Positions 27,183 to 36,354 of a stretch of DNA of 64,000 nt are shown one piece after another. The notes under the pieces were generated by a model that did not search any database, had not been told where the DNA came from, and was given only the letters and a program-made list of their open reading frames with translations. The DNA lies in contig NZ_CP033972.1 in assembly GCF_003855095.1 (NCBI RefSeq), positions 2,728,001-2,792,000 on the forward strand, in the 5' to 3' direction. The position numbers and the translations under genes are program-made. This DNA is from Gordonia insulae (GTDB taxonomy: Bacteria; Actinomycetota; Actinomycetes; Mycobacteriales; Mycobacteriaceae). The number at the start of each line of letters is the position of its first letter. The first letter of the stretch is position 1.

Positions 27183-28346
27183 TCACCCACGGACGTTGCG
27201 GCGCAAAACCGTCCGAGCGATCACGTTGCGCTGGATCTCGTTGGTGCCCTCACCGATCTCGAGCACCTTCGCATCGGCATAGAATCGCGAGATCGTCGAC
27301 TCCCGAATGTATCCGTAGCCCCCGTGCACCTGCACGCTCGCGCTGGCCACCCGATTCGCCACTTCCGACGCATAGAGTTTCGCCATCGCCGCGGCCTCGC
27401 TGAAGTCCTCTCCGTTGTCGGCGAGCCACGCGGCCCGGTACACCAACATTCGCGCGGCATCGACCTCGGTGGCCATCGTTGCGACGCTGTGCTGGACCGC
27501 CTGGAACTCACTCAGAGTCTTGCCGAACTGCTCACGTTCGCGGACATAGCCGATCCCGAGTTCCAAGGCCCGGCTCGCAAGCGACAGTGACAGTGCCGCA
27601 ACGCTTATCCGTCCGCCATCGAGAACTGCCAGGAACTGCCGCAGGCCCTCGCCCTCCTCTCCGATCAGGTTCTCGTCGGGAATGAAGCAGTCTTCGAAGA
27701 TGAGCTCCCGGGTGTCCATCGCATGCCATCCGAGTTTGCGCAGCTTGCGACCGACAGTGAATCCGGACGTGCCCGAGGGTACGAAGAACGTGCCGAATCG
27801 CTTGCGCCCCTCCGACCCCCGCGATGTGGAGGCCAACACCGTGACACCCAGGGTGATATCGGTACCGGCGTTGGTGATGAACATCTTGGTGCCGTTGAGC
27901 ACCCAGCCCCCACTTACCGGTCTCGCATGTGTGCGCACCGCGGATGCATCCGAACCCGCCGCCGGCTCGGTCAGCCCGAATGCTCCGATCGCCTCACCCC
28001 GCGCGAGGGGGCGCAGCCAGCGCTGCTTCTGCTCTTCGGTGCCGTAGGCGAGCAATGGCAGTGAGGCGATCGTCGAATGAGCGTTCCAGGCAGCCGCAAA
28101 CGATTGGTCCGCCGCGCCGAGTGCCTCCATCGCGGCGACGTAGGCGACGTATCCGACGTCGGCGCCGCCGTACTCCTCGGGGATCAGCAGCCCGGCCAGA
28201 TCGAGCTGACCCAGTTTCAGAAACGTGTCGGTCGGGAAGCGCTCCTCCTCCGACCACTCCTGTGCGTACGGCTCGATCTCCTTCTCACCGAAATCAAGAC
28301 AGAGCTTCTGCAGTTGTCGCGCGTCTTCGGGCAGGGAAAAGTCCAT
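27183..28346 (-). CDS. Acyl-CoA dehydrogenase, 387 aa
   Basis: It introduces an alpha,beta double bond into an acyl-CoA with FAD. Typical blocks are EYGGADVGYVAYVAAMEALG, FGLTEPAAGSDASAVRT, LNGTKMFITNAG and QVHGGYGYIRE. The catalytic Glu is in EIGEGTNEIQRN near the C-terminus. Length is standard. The ATG at 28346 follows GAGAGAGGG. It diverges from the fused E1 gene across operator site E. Confidence 0.9.
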   Translation of the reverse strand: MDFSLPEDARQLQKLCLDFGEKEIEPYAQEWSEEERFPTDTFLKLGQLDLAGLLIPEEYGGADVGYVAYVAAMEALGAADQSFAAAWNAHSTIASLPLLAYGTEEQKQRWLRPLARGEAIGAFGLTEPAAGSDASAVRTHARPVSGGWVLNGTKMFITNAGTDITLGVTVLASTSRGSEGRKRFGTFFVPSGTSGFTVGRKLRKLGWHAMDTRELIFEDCFIPDENLIGEEGEGLRQFLAVLDGGRISVAALSLSLASRALELGIGYVREREQFGKTLSEFQAVQHSVATMATEVDAARMLVYRAAWLADNGEDFSEAAAMAKLYASEVANRVASASVQVHGGYGYIRESTISRFYADAKVLEIGEGTNEIQRNVIARTVLRRNVRG

Positions 28347-28410
28347 CGTCGTCCCTCTCTCGGCGGTATGACCAGTGGCGCGGCAGCCACTCACTCATCC
28401 TTTAGTTTTT

Positions 28411-28428
28411 TCGACCAGTCGGTATAAT
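28411..28428. promoter_or_regulatory. TetR-type operator site E overlapping a TATAAT box
   Basis: TCGACCAGTCGGTATAAT lies between the divergent acyl-CoA dehydrogenase and fused E1 genes. A perfect TATAAT at 28423-28428 abuts it, so a bound repressor would cover the -35/-10 spacer of the plus-strand promoter. Confidence 0.75.
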
Positions 28429-28489
28429 ATTGCTCCAGACGTCGACAACAGTCAACGCCGACGCCAGATCGGAGAGTTGGAACACATCC

Positions 28490-30520
28490 ATGACCACCGA
28501 AACATCGCCGGCCGCCACCGCACGCCGCACACTCACCGAGGATCAGCAGATCGAGCTCTACCGACGGATGCAGACCATCCGCCAGTTCGAGCAGCGCGCG
28601 TCAACCCTCTACCGTGACAGCAAGATTCCTGGGTTTCTGCATCTCTCCATCGGTCAGGAGGCAACCGCGGTCGGTGCGTGCTGGCCACTGTCGGACTCCG
28701 ACGTGATCACGTCGACGCATCGCGGCCACGGGCATTGCATCGCCAAGGGCCTCGAGGTCGGACCGATGTTCGCCGAGCTCATGGGCAAGGAGACCGGCAC
28801 CTGCAAAGGCCGCGGTGGCTCGATGCACATCGCGGACCCGCGCCGTGGCATCTTCGGGGCCAACGGGATCGTCGGCGCAGGATTGCCGATCGCCGTCGGG
28901 GCCGGGACCGCGGCGACTCTTCGCCGGGACGGATCGGTGGTGGTGGCCTTCTTCGGAGACGGCGCAGTCGCGCAGGGTGTCTTCCACGAGTCGGTCAACC
29001 TCGCCGCGGTCTGGGATCTGCCGATCATCTTCTTCTGCGAGAACAACGGGTACGCCGAGTTCTCGCCGGCGTCCGATCAACACCGCGCCGACCTGCGTGC
29101 GCGTGCTGCCGGCTATGGCGTCGGATATGCCGAGGTCGACGGCAACAACGTCCTCGCCGTGGTCGATCTCCAGACCCGACTGGTCGACGACATCCGCAAC
29201 GGCGCCTGCGGTCCGGTTATCGTCGATGCGTCGACCTACCGGTGGCATGGTCACTACGAAGGGGACCCGCAGAAGTATCGCGACGCCGACGAGATTGCCG
29301 AGTGGCAGAGGCGTGACCCGATCACGTTGCTGGGCGATCAACTCCGACATCGAGAACTCGGGATCCGTGTCGACACGATTGATGCCGAGATCGCCGAGAG
29401 CCTGGACAAAGCGGTCGTCGAGGCAACGAATGCACCGTATCCCGACCCGGCCACTGTGCTGGCGGACGTCTACGCACCACGCCCTACGATCGCCGAACCG
29501 CTGCGGCCCGCCGTCGGCCAGCTGAAGATGATGCACGCGATCACCAACGCGCTGACGCGAGAACTCGAAGACGACGACCGCGTGTTCGTCGCCGGCATCG
29601 ACGTCGGGGCGGGCGGCAACGTCTTCGGTCTCACCCGCGGATTGGCCGAGCGATTCCCGGGACGTGTCCGTGACACGCCCATCTCCGAGAGCGCCATCAT
29701 CGGCACCGCCGTGGGTGCCGCGATGGCAGGCATGAAACCCGTCGTCGAGATCATGTACCTGGATTTCATCGGCGTGTGCCTGGACCAGATCATGAACCAG
29801 GCAGCCAAGATGCGCTTCATGACCGGCGGCAACGCGTCGCTGCCGTTGGTGATCCGGACCCAGTTCGCCGCCGGGAAATCGTCCGGGAGTCAGCACTCCC
29901 AGAGTCTCGAGGCACTGCTCGCGCACATCCCCGGGCTGACGGTGGTGATGCCGTCCACGCCCGCTGATGCCTACGGACTCCTGCGTAGCGCCATCGCCGA
30001 CCCCAATCCGGTCATCGTGATCGAGAATCGGCTGCTCTACGGAATGAAGGGCCCCGAACCCGCCACGGATCACCGGGTCCCGCTCGGTCGCGCCATCGTC
30101 CGTCGACCGGGCAGCGACGTCACTCTCGTCTCGTATTCGTCCTACGTCCATGATTGCCTCGCGGTTGCCGACCGTCTCGCCGATCGCGGCGTAGACGCAG
30201 AGGTCATCGACCTCCGGACGGTCTCGCCGCTCGATTTCGAGACGGTGCTGACTTCGTTGCAGAAGACCAACCGCCTGGTTGTGGTCCATCAGGCGACCCG
30301 CGACTTCGGCGTCGGCGCGGAGATCGCGGCTCGCGCAGTCAGCGAGGGCTTCTGGCACCTCGATGCACCGGTGGAGCGAGTGGCCGCGATGCAGTCCCCG
30401 GCACCGTATGCGCCCAACCTCGAACAGCTCTGGTTGCCCTCGCATGACGAGATCGAGGCAGCCGTAGAACGGGCGATGAACCCCGATCCGCTCAACCCTG
30501 CACCGGTTGCCGCGCGATGA
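28490..30520 (+). CDS. Fused alpha-beta 2-oxo-acid dehydrogenase E1 component, 676 aa
   Basis: The alpha and beta chains of a thiamine-diphosphate E1 are in one polypeptide. The alpha part (about 1-325) has the TPP motif GDGAVAQG (156-163) ending with ENN near 184-186, and SRG-like THRGHGHCI near 76. The beta part (about 340-676) has DVGAGGNVFGLTRGL, DTPISESAIIGTAVGAAMAG and TQFAAGKSSGSQHSQSLE. E1 decarboxylates a 2-oxo acid and needs E2 and E3 partners, none of which is in the window. The ATG at 28490 lacks a strong ribosome site, but the upstream TTG would lie in the promoter. It overlaps the enoyl-CoA hydratase start by four bases. Confidence 0.85.
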   Translation: MTTETSPAATARRTLTEDQQIELYRRMQTIRQFEQRASTLYRDSKIPGFLHLSIGQEATAVGACWPLSDSDVITSTHRGHGHCIAKGLEVGPMFAELMGKETGTCKGRGGSMHIADPRRGIFGANGIVGAGLPIAVGAGTAATLRRDGSVVVAFFGDGAVAQGVFHESVNLAAVWDLPIIFFCENNGYAEFSPASDQHRADLRARAAGYGVGYAEVDGNNVLAVVDLQTRLVDDIRNGACGPVIVDASTYRWHGHYEGDPQKYRDADEIAEWQRRDPITLLGDQLRHRELGIRVDTIDAEIAESLDKAVVEATNAPYPDPATVLADVYAPRPTIAEPLRPAVGQLKMMHAITNALTRELEDDDRVFVAGIDVGAGGNVFGLTRGLAERFPGRVRDTPISESAIIGTAVGAAMAGMKPVVEIMYLDFIGVCLDQIMNQAAKMRFMTGGNASLPLVIRTQFAAGKSSGSQHSQSLEALLAHIPGLTVVMPSTPADAYGLLRSAIADPNPVIVIENRLLYGMKGPEPATDHRVPLGRAIVRRPGSDVTLVSYSSYVHDCLAVADRLADRGVDAEVIDLRTVSPLDFETVLTSLQKTNRLVVVHQATRDFGVGAEIAARAVSEGFWHLDAPVERVAAMQSPAPYAPNLEQLWLPSHDEIEAAVERAMNPDPLNPAPVAAR

Positions 30521-31281
30521 CCGGATCCGATACGACGACCGATTGTGTGCACGTCGAGATCGTCGGAAGCGTCGCCCGTCTCACTTTGTCACGGCCACCG
30601 GTGAACGCTTTCAACGCGCAGCTGGTGGGCCAACTCGACGATGCCGTTGCCGAGGTCGAGACGCGGGCAGATGTTCGGGTCGCGATCCTGACCGGGGCAG
30701 GGCGGTGCTTCGCGGCGGGCGCAGATCTCCATGAGATCGCCGATCTTTCCGTCGACGCGATGAGCTGGTGGAACCGGCGTCTCGAGCGCGCTGTCGACCG
30801 GGTCGCACGCCTTGGCATCCCCGTCATCGCGGCGGTGAACGGCCACGCGCTCGGCGGAGGATTCGAACTGGCGCTGGCCGCCGACTTCCGCTTCTTCTCG
30901 GCAGCCGCGACGGTCGGTTTGCCCGAGGTGACGCTCGGCATCGTGCCCGGGGCGGGTGGGATGAGTCGGTTGACCCGCATCGTCGGCGCCATGCGTGCCA
31001 AGGAGTTGATCATGAGCGGCCGCCGGGTGCGGCCCGAGGAGGCCGACGCCCTCGGCCTGGGCTGGCAGGCCGGCTCGCGCGGCGCACTCGCCGCTGCCGA
31101 GGGACTGGCCGAGACGTTGTCAGCCGCGCCGCATCCGGCAATCCGTGCCGTGAAGGAGTCGGTCGATCGTGCCACCGACAGCTCGCTACAGGCCTCGCTG
31201 GCCGCGGATGTTGCGGCGTTGACCGCGGTCTTCGCCACCGACGAGGCGCGCCGTGGCATCGTCGCGTTCCGCACGCCCTGA
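30517..31281 (+). CDS. Enoyl-CoA hydratase, 254 aa
   Basis: Crotonase family with LSRPPVNAFNAQL near residue 24, CFAAGADLHEIA near 64, and both catalytic Glu residues, in GHALGGGFELALAAD and GLPEVTLGIVPGAGG. A real hydratase activity is therefore expected, unlike the paralog at 7726. It shares an ATGA junction with the fused E1 gene, implying tight coexpression, and lies 69 bases upstream of the second tetR. Confidence 0.88.
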   Translation: MTGSDTTTDCVHVEIVGSVARLTLSRPPVNAFNAQLVGQLDDAVAEVETRADVRVAILTGAGRCFAAGADLHEIADLSVDAMSWWNRRLERAVDRVARLGIPVIAAVNGHALGGGFELALAADFRFFSAAATVGLPEVTLGIVPGAGGMSRLTRIVGAMRAKELIMSGRRVRPEEADALGLGWQAGSRGALAAAEGLAETLSAAPHPAIRAVKESVDRATDSSLQASLAADVAALTAVFATDEARRGIVAFRTP

Positions 31282-31350
31282 CGGCGCCGCATCAGTCTCG
31301 GCGGACACGCACAGGTTAGTCTTGGACGACCGAACAGTCTGGAGTAGATC

Positions 31351-32025
31351 ATGGGCAGACCACCAGGCCACAGCAAGGGCTACGAGGCCAAGAAGCAGGA
31401 GATCATCGACACCGCGGCCGCCCTGTTCGCCAAGAATGGCTATGCATCCACCGGAACCACCGAGCTCGGCGACGTCACCGGCCTGGCCAAGGGTGCGTTG
31501 TACTACTACATCAAGTCCAAAGAGAATCTTCTTGTCGAGATCCAGGATCGCGTCCTCGAACCACTCCTGGAAGAGACCCGCGCCGCCCAGTCGGTCGACA
31601 TCTCCGCAGCCGCGCGACTTCGGCTCGTCTCCGAGATCCTGCTCAACATGATCTATGCCCGGCTCGATCACATCTGGGTCTACGAGCACGACTACCGCCA
31701 TCTCAGCGGAAAGAACCTGAAGAAGTTCCTCGCCCGGCGCCACGAGTTCGAGATGATCATCGAGAGCATCATCGTCGAAGCGATGCGCGACGAGCAGTTC
31801 CTGCACTCGGATCCGCATCTGGCGATGTTGCAGTTCTTCAATCTGCACAACCACACCTACCAGTGGCTCAAACCGGGAACCACCCGCTGGACGGCAGAGG
31901 AGCTGTCCACCACTTACTGCCGCACCCTGTTCGGCGGCTTCGGGACACCAGGTCTCGACATCGATGCCGTCGAACGTGAAGTAGCGGCACACCACGAGGG
32001 AGCACAGGCCGCCGTCGGCGCCTGA
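31351..32025 (+). CDS. TetR-family transcriptional regulator, copy 2, 224 aa
   Basis: HTH at about residues 15-60 with GYASTGTTELGDVTGLAKGA and LYYYIKSKENLL. The ligand domain has ARLDHIWVYEHDYRHLSGKN and FFNLHNHTYQW, clearly paralogous to the regulator at 21124. The ATG at 31351 has TGGAG 7 bases upstream. It follows the hydratase in the same direction and precedes operator site F, so it can respond to and control the surrounding catabolic genes. Having two paralogous repressors and two operator spacing classes in one block suggests divided control. Confidence 0.88.
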   Translation: MGRPPGHSKGYEAKKQEIIDTAAALFAKNGYASTGTTELGDVTGLAKGALYYYIKSKENLLVEIQDRVLEPLLEETRAAQSVDISAAARLRLVSEILLNMIYARLDHIWVYEHDYRHLSGKNLKKFLARRHEFEMIIESIIVEAMRDEQFLHSDPHLAMLQFFNLHNHTYQWLKPGTTRWTAEELSTTYCRTLFGGFGTPGLDIDAVEREVAAHHEGAQAAVGA

Positions 32026-32123
32026 CCCGACCGGACGGCCACCTGCGCAGAACATTCCGCGGAATTCGACGACGAGAATTTCCGAACCTCTCGACTGACC
32101 GAAGCGCAGCGGTTAGACTTTTT

Positions 32124-32141
32124 TGTACCGACTGGTCGAAC
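32124..32141. promoter_or_regulatory. TetR-type operator site F
   Basis: TGTACCGACTGGTCGAAC lies upstream of the SDR at 32189 and downstream of tetR copy 2. It shares ACCGAC(C/T)GGTCGAA with site A and is nearly identical to site E read on the opposite strand. Confidence 0.75.
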
Positions 32142-32188
32142 TATTGCGGTACGGCCGACATCTGACAGACTTTGGGGTGAAGGCAATC

Positions 32189-32938
32189 ATGGGCGAGCAA
32201 CTCGAGGGCAAGACAGCGTTGATCACCGGCGCCGGAGGGGCGCTGGGCGCGGCGATCGCATCACGATTCGCCGATGAGTCGATCGCGAACCTCGTTCTTG
32301 TGGACATGACTCGTCACGCGGCCGAGCACACTCGTGCAGCGCTGCCGAGTTCGGTGAAGGCCGAATGCATCGCTGTCGACGTCACCGACGGGCCGGCCGT
32401 GGAGGACGCTGTTCGGCAGACGGTCGAGACGTTCGGCGCACTTGATGTGTACGTGAACACCGCAGGTGTCGTCTCACCCAACGCACGCATTCACAATCTC
32501 GAGTTCGACGATTGGAATCGCACCCTTGCGGTGAACCTGAACGGAACCTTCAACGGTATTCGTGGCGTTGCACGTGTGCTCCGCAAGAAGGCCCCTGTCT
32601 CGATCGTCAACATCGCATCCGTCAGTGGCCTGACCGCATGGCCTTATGCGTCCGCCTACTGTGTGTCCAAAGCCGGCGTGCTGCACCTGACCCGCGTTGC
32701 CGCACTTGAGTATGCGAAAGAAGGCCTGCGGATCAACTCGGTGTCCCCGGGGACCTTCCCCACCGCAATTCACGCCGACCTGCCGGAGCAGGTTCTGGCC
32801 GATCTGGACGCCAAGCACCCCATGGGGTTGGGCACCCCTGGCGACATCGTCGGGGCGGTCACGTTCTTGGCCGGCGACGACTCCCGTTGGATGACCGGGC
32901 AGACGATCGTCGTCGACGGCGGATACTCGCTGCCCTGA
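32189..32938 (+). CDS. SDR-family oxidoreductase, 249 aa
   Basis: Classical SDR with GAGGALG near residue 14, NTAG instead of NNAG, Ser in NIASVSG, and YCVSK as the catalytic pair. The C-terminus MTGQTIVVDGGYSLP is typical. The ATG at 32189 follows GAAGG. It is the first gene of an operon with the small 64-residue protein and the acyl-CoA ligase, driven from operator site F. It probably oxidises an alcohol intermediate of the block pathway. Confidence 0.82.
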   Translation: MGEQLEGKTALITGAGGALGAAIASRFADESIANLVLVDMTRHAAEHTRAALPSSVKAECIAVDVTDGPAVEDAVRQTVETFGALDVYVNTAGVVSPNARIHNLEFDDWNRTLAVNLNGTFNGIRGVARVLRKKAPVSIVNIASVSGLTAWPYASAYCVSKAGVLHLTRVAALEYAKEGLRINSVSPGTFPTAIHADLPEQVLADLDAKHPMGLGTPGDIVGAVTFLAGDDSRWMTGQTIVVDGGYSLP

Positions 32939-32968
32939 GCCGGGCCGGACCCACAGGAGGTCGCACCG

Positions 32969-33163
32969 ATGACCAGTTCAACCGCTCCCCGCGTGGTCTT
33001 GTCCACCCGGGAGGCCGCATACCTGCTGAAGTTCGCTCATCGATGGGCGAAGTTCGGAGGTCCACCTGACGACGAGATCTTCGTCGAGTTCGGCATGTCA
33101 CGAGCGCGATACCAGCAGATCCTGCGTGCGCTGGCCGATCACGCACGTTCGGACCTCGCGTAA
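32969..33163 (+). CDS. Small DUF3263-like protein, 64 aa
   Basis: This short protein has a strong ribosome site (AGGAGG before the ATG at 32969). It reads VLSTREAAYLLKFAHRWAKF and then DEIFVEFGMSRARYQQILRA. The W-x-x-x-G...FG-S-x-x-RYxQ-L pattern resembles the small actinobacterial DUF3263 proteins, which look like a compact helix-turn-helix. Function is unknown. It sits between the SDR and the acyl-CoA ligase in one operon, with gaps of about 30 bases on each side, so it is likely coexpressed with them. Confidence 0.75.
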   Translation: MTSSTAPRVVLSTREAAYLLKFAHRWAKFGGPPDDEIFVEFGMSRARYQQILRALADHARSDLA

Positions 33164-33192
33164 CCTCGAATCCACGCACGACAAGGTAGGCC

Positions 33193-34713
33193 ATGTACAA
33201 CTTCGCATCCATCGTCGACCACAACGCCGAGGTCAGACCCGACACACTCGCTGTCACCGAAGGCAATCGGCGCGTCACCCACGCCGAGCTCCGTGACCGG
33301 GTGAATGCGCTGGCGACTGCTCTGTCGGACAACGGTATCCGACGCGGGCAGATCATCGGCGTGTTGATGTACAACCACATCGAGTACCTCGACATCATGA
33401 TGGCGGCCAACCGCCTCGGGGCCTCGATCGTTCCGTTGAATTATCGTCTGTCCCCGCAGGAATGGCGTTTCATCCTCGAGCACTCCGGTGCCGTCGCCAT
33501 CCTCACCGAGGACGAGTTCGTCACCGCTGTCGATGAACTGCGCGCCAACCTGCCGGAGATGTCGCTGCATGTCACGGTCGACGAACCCGCCGGTCCCGAA
33601 TGGGTGGCCTATCGCGACCTGGTGGCCCCGTACCACGGAGCGCGGTGTTCGCTCGTCGACGTCAATCCCGATGAACTGCAACGACTCATGTACACATCCG
33701 GCACCACGTCGCGGCCCAAGGGCGTTCAGATCTCGCACGAGAATCTCCTGTGGAAGAACTTCGCCCACATCCTCGAGTTCGGTCTGACCGAGAAGGATTC
33801 GACGCTCATCTGTGGTCCGATGTATCACGTGGGCGGAATGGACCTGCCGGGACTGGCAACTCTGCACGCCGGCGGCACCCTGCACATCGTGGTCAAGTTC
33901 GAGCCCACCACGGTGCTCACCGCGATCGAGTCACTGCGGCCCAGCGTCGTGTGGCTCGCGCCCGCCATGATGAACGCGCTGCTCCACGTACCCGATGTCC
34001 ACACCCGCGACATGGCGTCGCTGCGCATCATCACCGGTGGCGGCGAGAAGATGCCGGAGCCGCTGTACGAGCACATCAGCAAGGTGTTCCCCACCACCTG
34101 GTTCGCCGACGCCTACGGTTTGACCGAGACCGTGTCCGGGGACTGCGTCAACGACGCCCAACACTCGCGGACGAAGCTCGGTTCTGTCGGTAGACCGATG
34201 CCACACACACAGATTCGTGTTGTAGCCGATGACGGGTCCGTCGCCGGCACCGACGAACTCGGCGAGATCGTCATCAAGGGCCCGAAGGTCACCCGCGGCT
34301 ACTGGAAGGATCCCGAGGCGACCGCGAAAGCCATTCGCGACGGCTGGTTCCACACCGGCGACATCGGGCGCATCGACGCGGACGGCTACCTGTTCATCGA
34401 AGACCGCAAGAAGGACATGATCGTCTCCGGCGGTGAGAACATCGCTACACCGGAGGTGGAACGCGTCCTCTACGAGAACGACGATGTGATCGAGGCGGCA
34501 GTTCTCGGCGTGTCACACCCGAAGTGGGGAGAGGTCCCCAAGGCGTATGTGGTGCGGAAGGCGAACTCTTCCCTGACTGCCGCGGCGCTGCAGGACTTTG
34601 TTCGGGCGCGCCTTGCCAAGTACAAAGTGCCGGCCGAGATCGTCTTTGTCGACGCTCTCCCCCGGACTCCTTCGGGAAAGGTATTGAAACGAGTACTACG
34701 CGAACAGAAGTGA
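33193..34713 (+). CDS. Long-chain-type acyl-CoA synthetase (FadD family), 506 aa
   Basis: AMP-forming acid-CoA ligase: P-loop YTSGTTSRPKG near residue 165, ADAYGLTET near 302, GDIGRIDADGYLFIEDRKKD near 391, and the catalytic Lys in PRTPSGKVLKRV near the C-terminus. The ATG at 33193 has AAGG upstream. It is the last gene of the site F operon and is followed by a very strong hairpin. It would activate the ring-opened acid made by the preceding oxidation steps for beta-oxidation. Confidence 0.9.
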   Translation: MYNFASIVDHNAEVRPDTLAVTEGNRRVTHAELRDRVNALATALSDNGIRRGQIIGVLMYNHIEYLDIMMAANRLGASIVPLNYRLSPQEWRFILEHSGAVAILTEDEFVTAVDELRANLPEMSLHVTVDEPAGPEWVAYRDLVAPYHGARCSLVDVNPDELQRLMYTSGTTSRPKGVQISHENLLWKNFAHILEFGLTEKDSTLICGPMYHVGGMDLPGLATLHAGGTLHIVVKFEPTTVLTAIESLRPSVVWLAPAMMNALLHVPDVHTRDMASLRIITGGGEKMPEPLYEHISKVFPTTWFADAYGLTETVSGDCVNDAQHSRTKLGSVGRPMPHTQIRVVADDGSVAGTDELGEIVIKGPKVTRGYWKDPEATAKAIRDGWFHTGDIGRIDADGYLFIEDRKKDMIVSGGENIATPEVERVLYENDDVIEAAVLGVSHPKWGEVPKAYVVRKANSSLTAAALQDFVRARLAKYKVPAEIVFVDALPRTPSGKVLKRVLREQK

Positions 34714-34753
34714 CAGACGCCTGCATCGCGACGGTCGAGCAGTCCGGGCACAT

Positions 34754-34792
34754 ACGCGCGGGGGACGAGATCAGATCTCGTCCCCCGCGCGT
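34754..34792. terminator. Bidirectional hairpin terminator
   Basis: An 18-base perfect arm beginning ACGCGCGGGGGACGAGAT pairs with its complement around a 3-base loop. Partial GGGCACA/TGTGCCC pairing extends it on both sides. It separates the convergent ligase and P450 genes. Confidence 0.85.
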
Positions 34793-34819
34793 TGTGTGCC
34801 CTCCTGTACGCCGTGGGCG

Positions 34820-36067
34820 CTACCAGGCCACCGGTAGTTCGTAGATGCCGTAGGCGAGTGAATCCCCCTTGAATCGCAATGTTTCGAAGGGTGCGGCCAA
34901 TCTCAGGTTCGGTACGCGACGGAACAAGGTGCCGAAGACAACCTCCAGCTCGATCCTCGCCAACTGCTGACCGATGCACTGGTGGGGACCCCAGCCGAAC
35001 GCATGGTGGTGCCGCGCATCACGCGTGACGTCGAGCTTCTCCGGCTCCGGGAAAGCCGCGGGATCGAAGTTGGCGGCCGGCAACGGCGCAATGATGCCGT
35101 CCCCAGCACGGATCACCTCTCCCTCGAACTCGATGTCCTCCAGCGCAACCCGACGCTCGAGGAGGTGCGGAATCGTCAGGTATCGGAGCAGTTCCTCCAC
35201 CGTCGCGGCCAACGGCTTACGCTCGGTCATGTCGCGCACCAGCGCGAGCTGATCAGGGTTCTGCAGGAGTACGGCAGCGCCCAGGGTGATCATGTTGGCA
35301 CTGGTCTCGTGTCCCGCGATCAACAGGATCATCCCCAGCATCGAGGCCTCGGCAAGGTCGAGGTCGCCATTGGAGACGCGCTGGGCGAGATCGGAGATGA
35401 CGTCCTCTTCGGGCTTGGCCATCTTGGCCTCGATGAGTTCTGTGACATAGCCACCCAACGTGCGCATCGCGATCCCGTTCTCCTCCGGTGTCACCTCCCT
35501 CGCGTTGGCAACCTTCGCGTGCTCCTGAAAGAAGTCGTGATCTTCGTACGGCACACCCAGGAGCTCGCAAATCATCAACGACGGCAACGGCAAGGACAAT
35601 GCCTCAACCAGGTCGACGGGGTTCGGGCCGCCCAGCATCGCGTCGACCAGATCGTCGGTCTGCTGCTGAATGACAGGGCGGATCTTCTCCATCCGTCCGC
35701 GGGTGAACGAGTTCGTCAACATACGCCGCAGGCGTGCATGTTCCGGGCCGTCCGAGTCGAAGATCGTCTTGGGACGCTCGTGAATGGTCTCCGCTTGCGC
35801 CTGGGTCGGATGCGGGAAACCCGGGAGGTGATCGTTGGCACTGACTCGGGGGTCGGACATGATCGTGCGTTGCCCCGCATGCGATGTCACCAGCCACGGA
35901 GTGCGGCCATCCCAGGTACGCACCCGCGAGAGCACCACACCGTCGGCGAGCAGCTCCCGGATTTCCGGAGCCGGCAGGAATGGGCACTTGGCGTCACGGG
36001 GGGTGGGATAGACGGGTACATCGTCGGACTCCACCGGCAACGTGGCTCCGCTTGTTCCTTCGGTCAT
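34820..36067 (-). CDS. Cytochrome P450, 415 aa
   Basis: Bacterial class I P450. The I-helix is LIAGHETSAN, the ExxR motif is in EELLRYL, and the haem loop FGWGPHQCIGQ gives Cys364 as the iron ligand. The ATG at 36067 has GGAG 8 bases upstream and is preferred to the ATG six bases earlier. It is the last gene of a reductase-ferredoxin-P450 operon, so it is a self-contained three-component hydroxylase. CYP family and substrate cannot be assigned from sequence alone. Regulation through site D links it to the alicyclic-type catabolic block. Confidence 0.92.
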   Translation of the reverse strand: MTEGTSGATLPVESDDVPVYPTPRDAKCPFLPAPEIRELLADGVVLSRVRTWDGRTPWLVTSHAGQRTIMSDPRVSANDHLPGFPHPTQAQAETIHERPKTIFDSDGPEHARLRRMLTNSFTRGRMEKIRPVIQQQTDDLVDAMLGGPNPVDLVEALSLPLPSLMICELLGVPYEDHDFFQEHAKVANAREVTPEENGIAMRTLGGYVTELIEAKMAKPEEDVISDLAQRVSNGDLDLAEASMLGMILLIAGHETSANMITLGAAVLLQNPDQLALVRDMTERKPLAATVEELLRYLTIPHLLERRVALEDIEFEGEVIRAGDGIIAPLPAANFDPAAFPEPEKLDVTRDARHHHAFGWGPHQCIGQQLARIELEVVFGTLFRRVPNLRLAAPFETLRFKGDSLAYGIYELPVAW

Positions 36068-36133
36068 GGTCATCTCCTTCGGTCGGGATCGGTGGTCATC
36101 ACGTGCGCTGGGGCCGTGGTCGTTCGTCGATCG

Positions 36134-36328
36134 TCATTCTTCGACCACGATGGCCATGGCGGGGCATACCGCGGCTGCCTGCCGGACGTTCTCGGCCTCG
36201 TCGTCGGGCGGATCCTGCGCCAGCAGGAACACGATGCCGTCCTCGTCACGCTGGTCGAACACGTCCGGTGCCGCCGCCACACATTGCCCTGCCGCGACAC
36301 ATTTCACTTCGTCGATGGTGACTTTCAT
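36134..36328 (-). CDS. [3Fe-4S] ferredoxin, 64 aa
   Basis: The electron carrier for the adjacent P450. It has Cys10, Cys16 and Cys55-Pro in the short P450-type ferredoxin pattern. A residue other than Cys lies at the middle cluster position (CVAAGQC), which indicates a [3Fe-4S] cluster. The ATG at 36328 has GGAGGAAG just upstream. It lies between the reductase (26-base gap) and the P450 (66-base gap). Confidence 0.93.
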   Translation of the reverse strand: MKVTIDEVKCVAAGQCVAAAPDVFDQRDEDGIVFLLAQDPPDDEAENVRQAAAVCPAMAIVVEE

Positions 36329-36354
36329 GTGCTTCCTCCTGAACTGATTGGCTG

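Noticed and set aside
28601..30445. 614-codon minus-strand frame over the fused E1 gene
   Set aside because: The E1 has full TPP motifs on the other strand; the antisense translation has no family features.
35983..36073. P450 start at the ATG at 36073
   Set aside because: The ribosome site GGAG would be only about two bases away; the ATG at 36067 has proper spacing.
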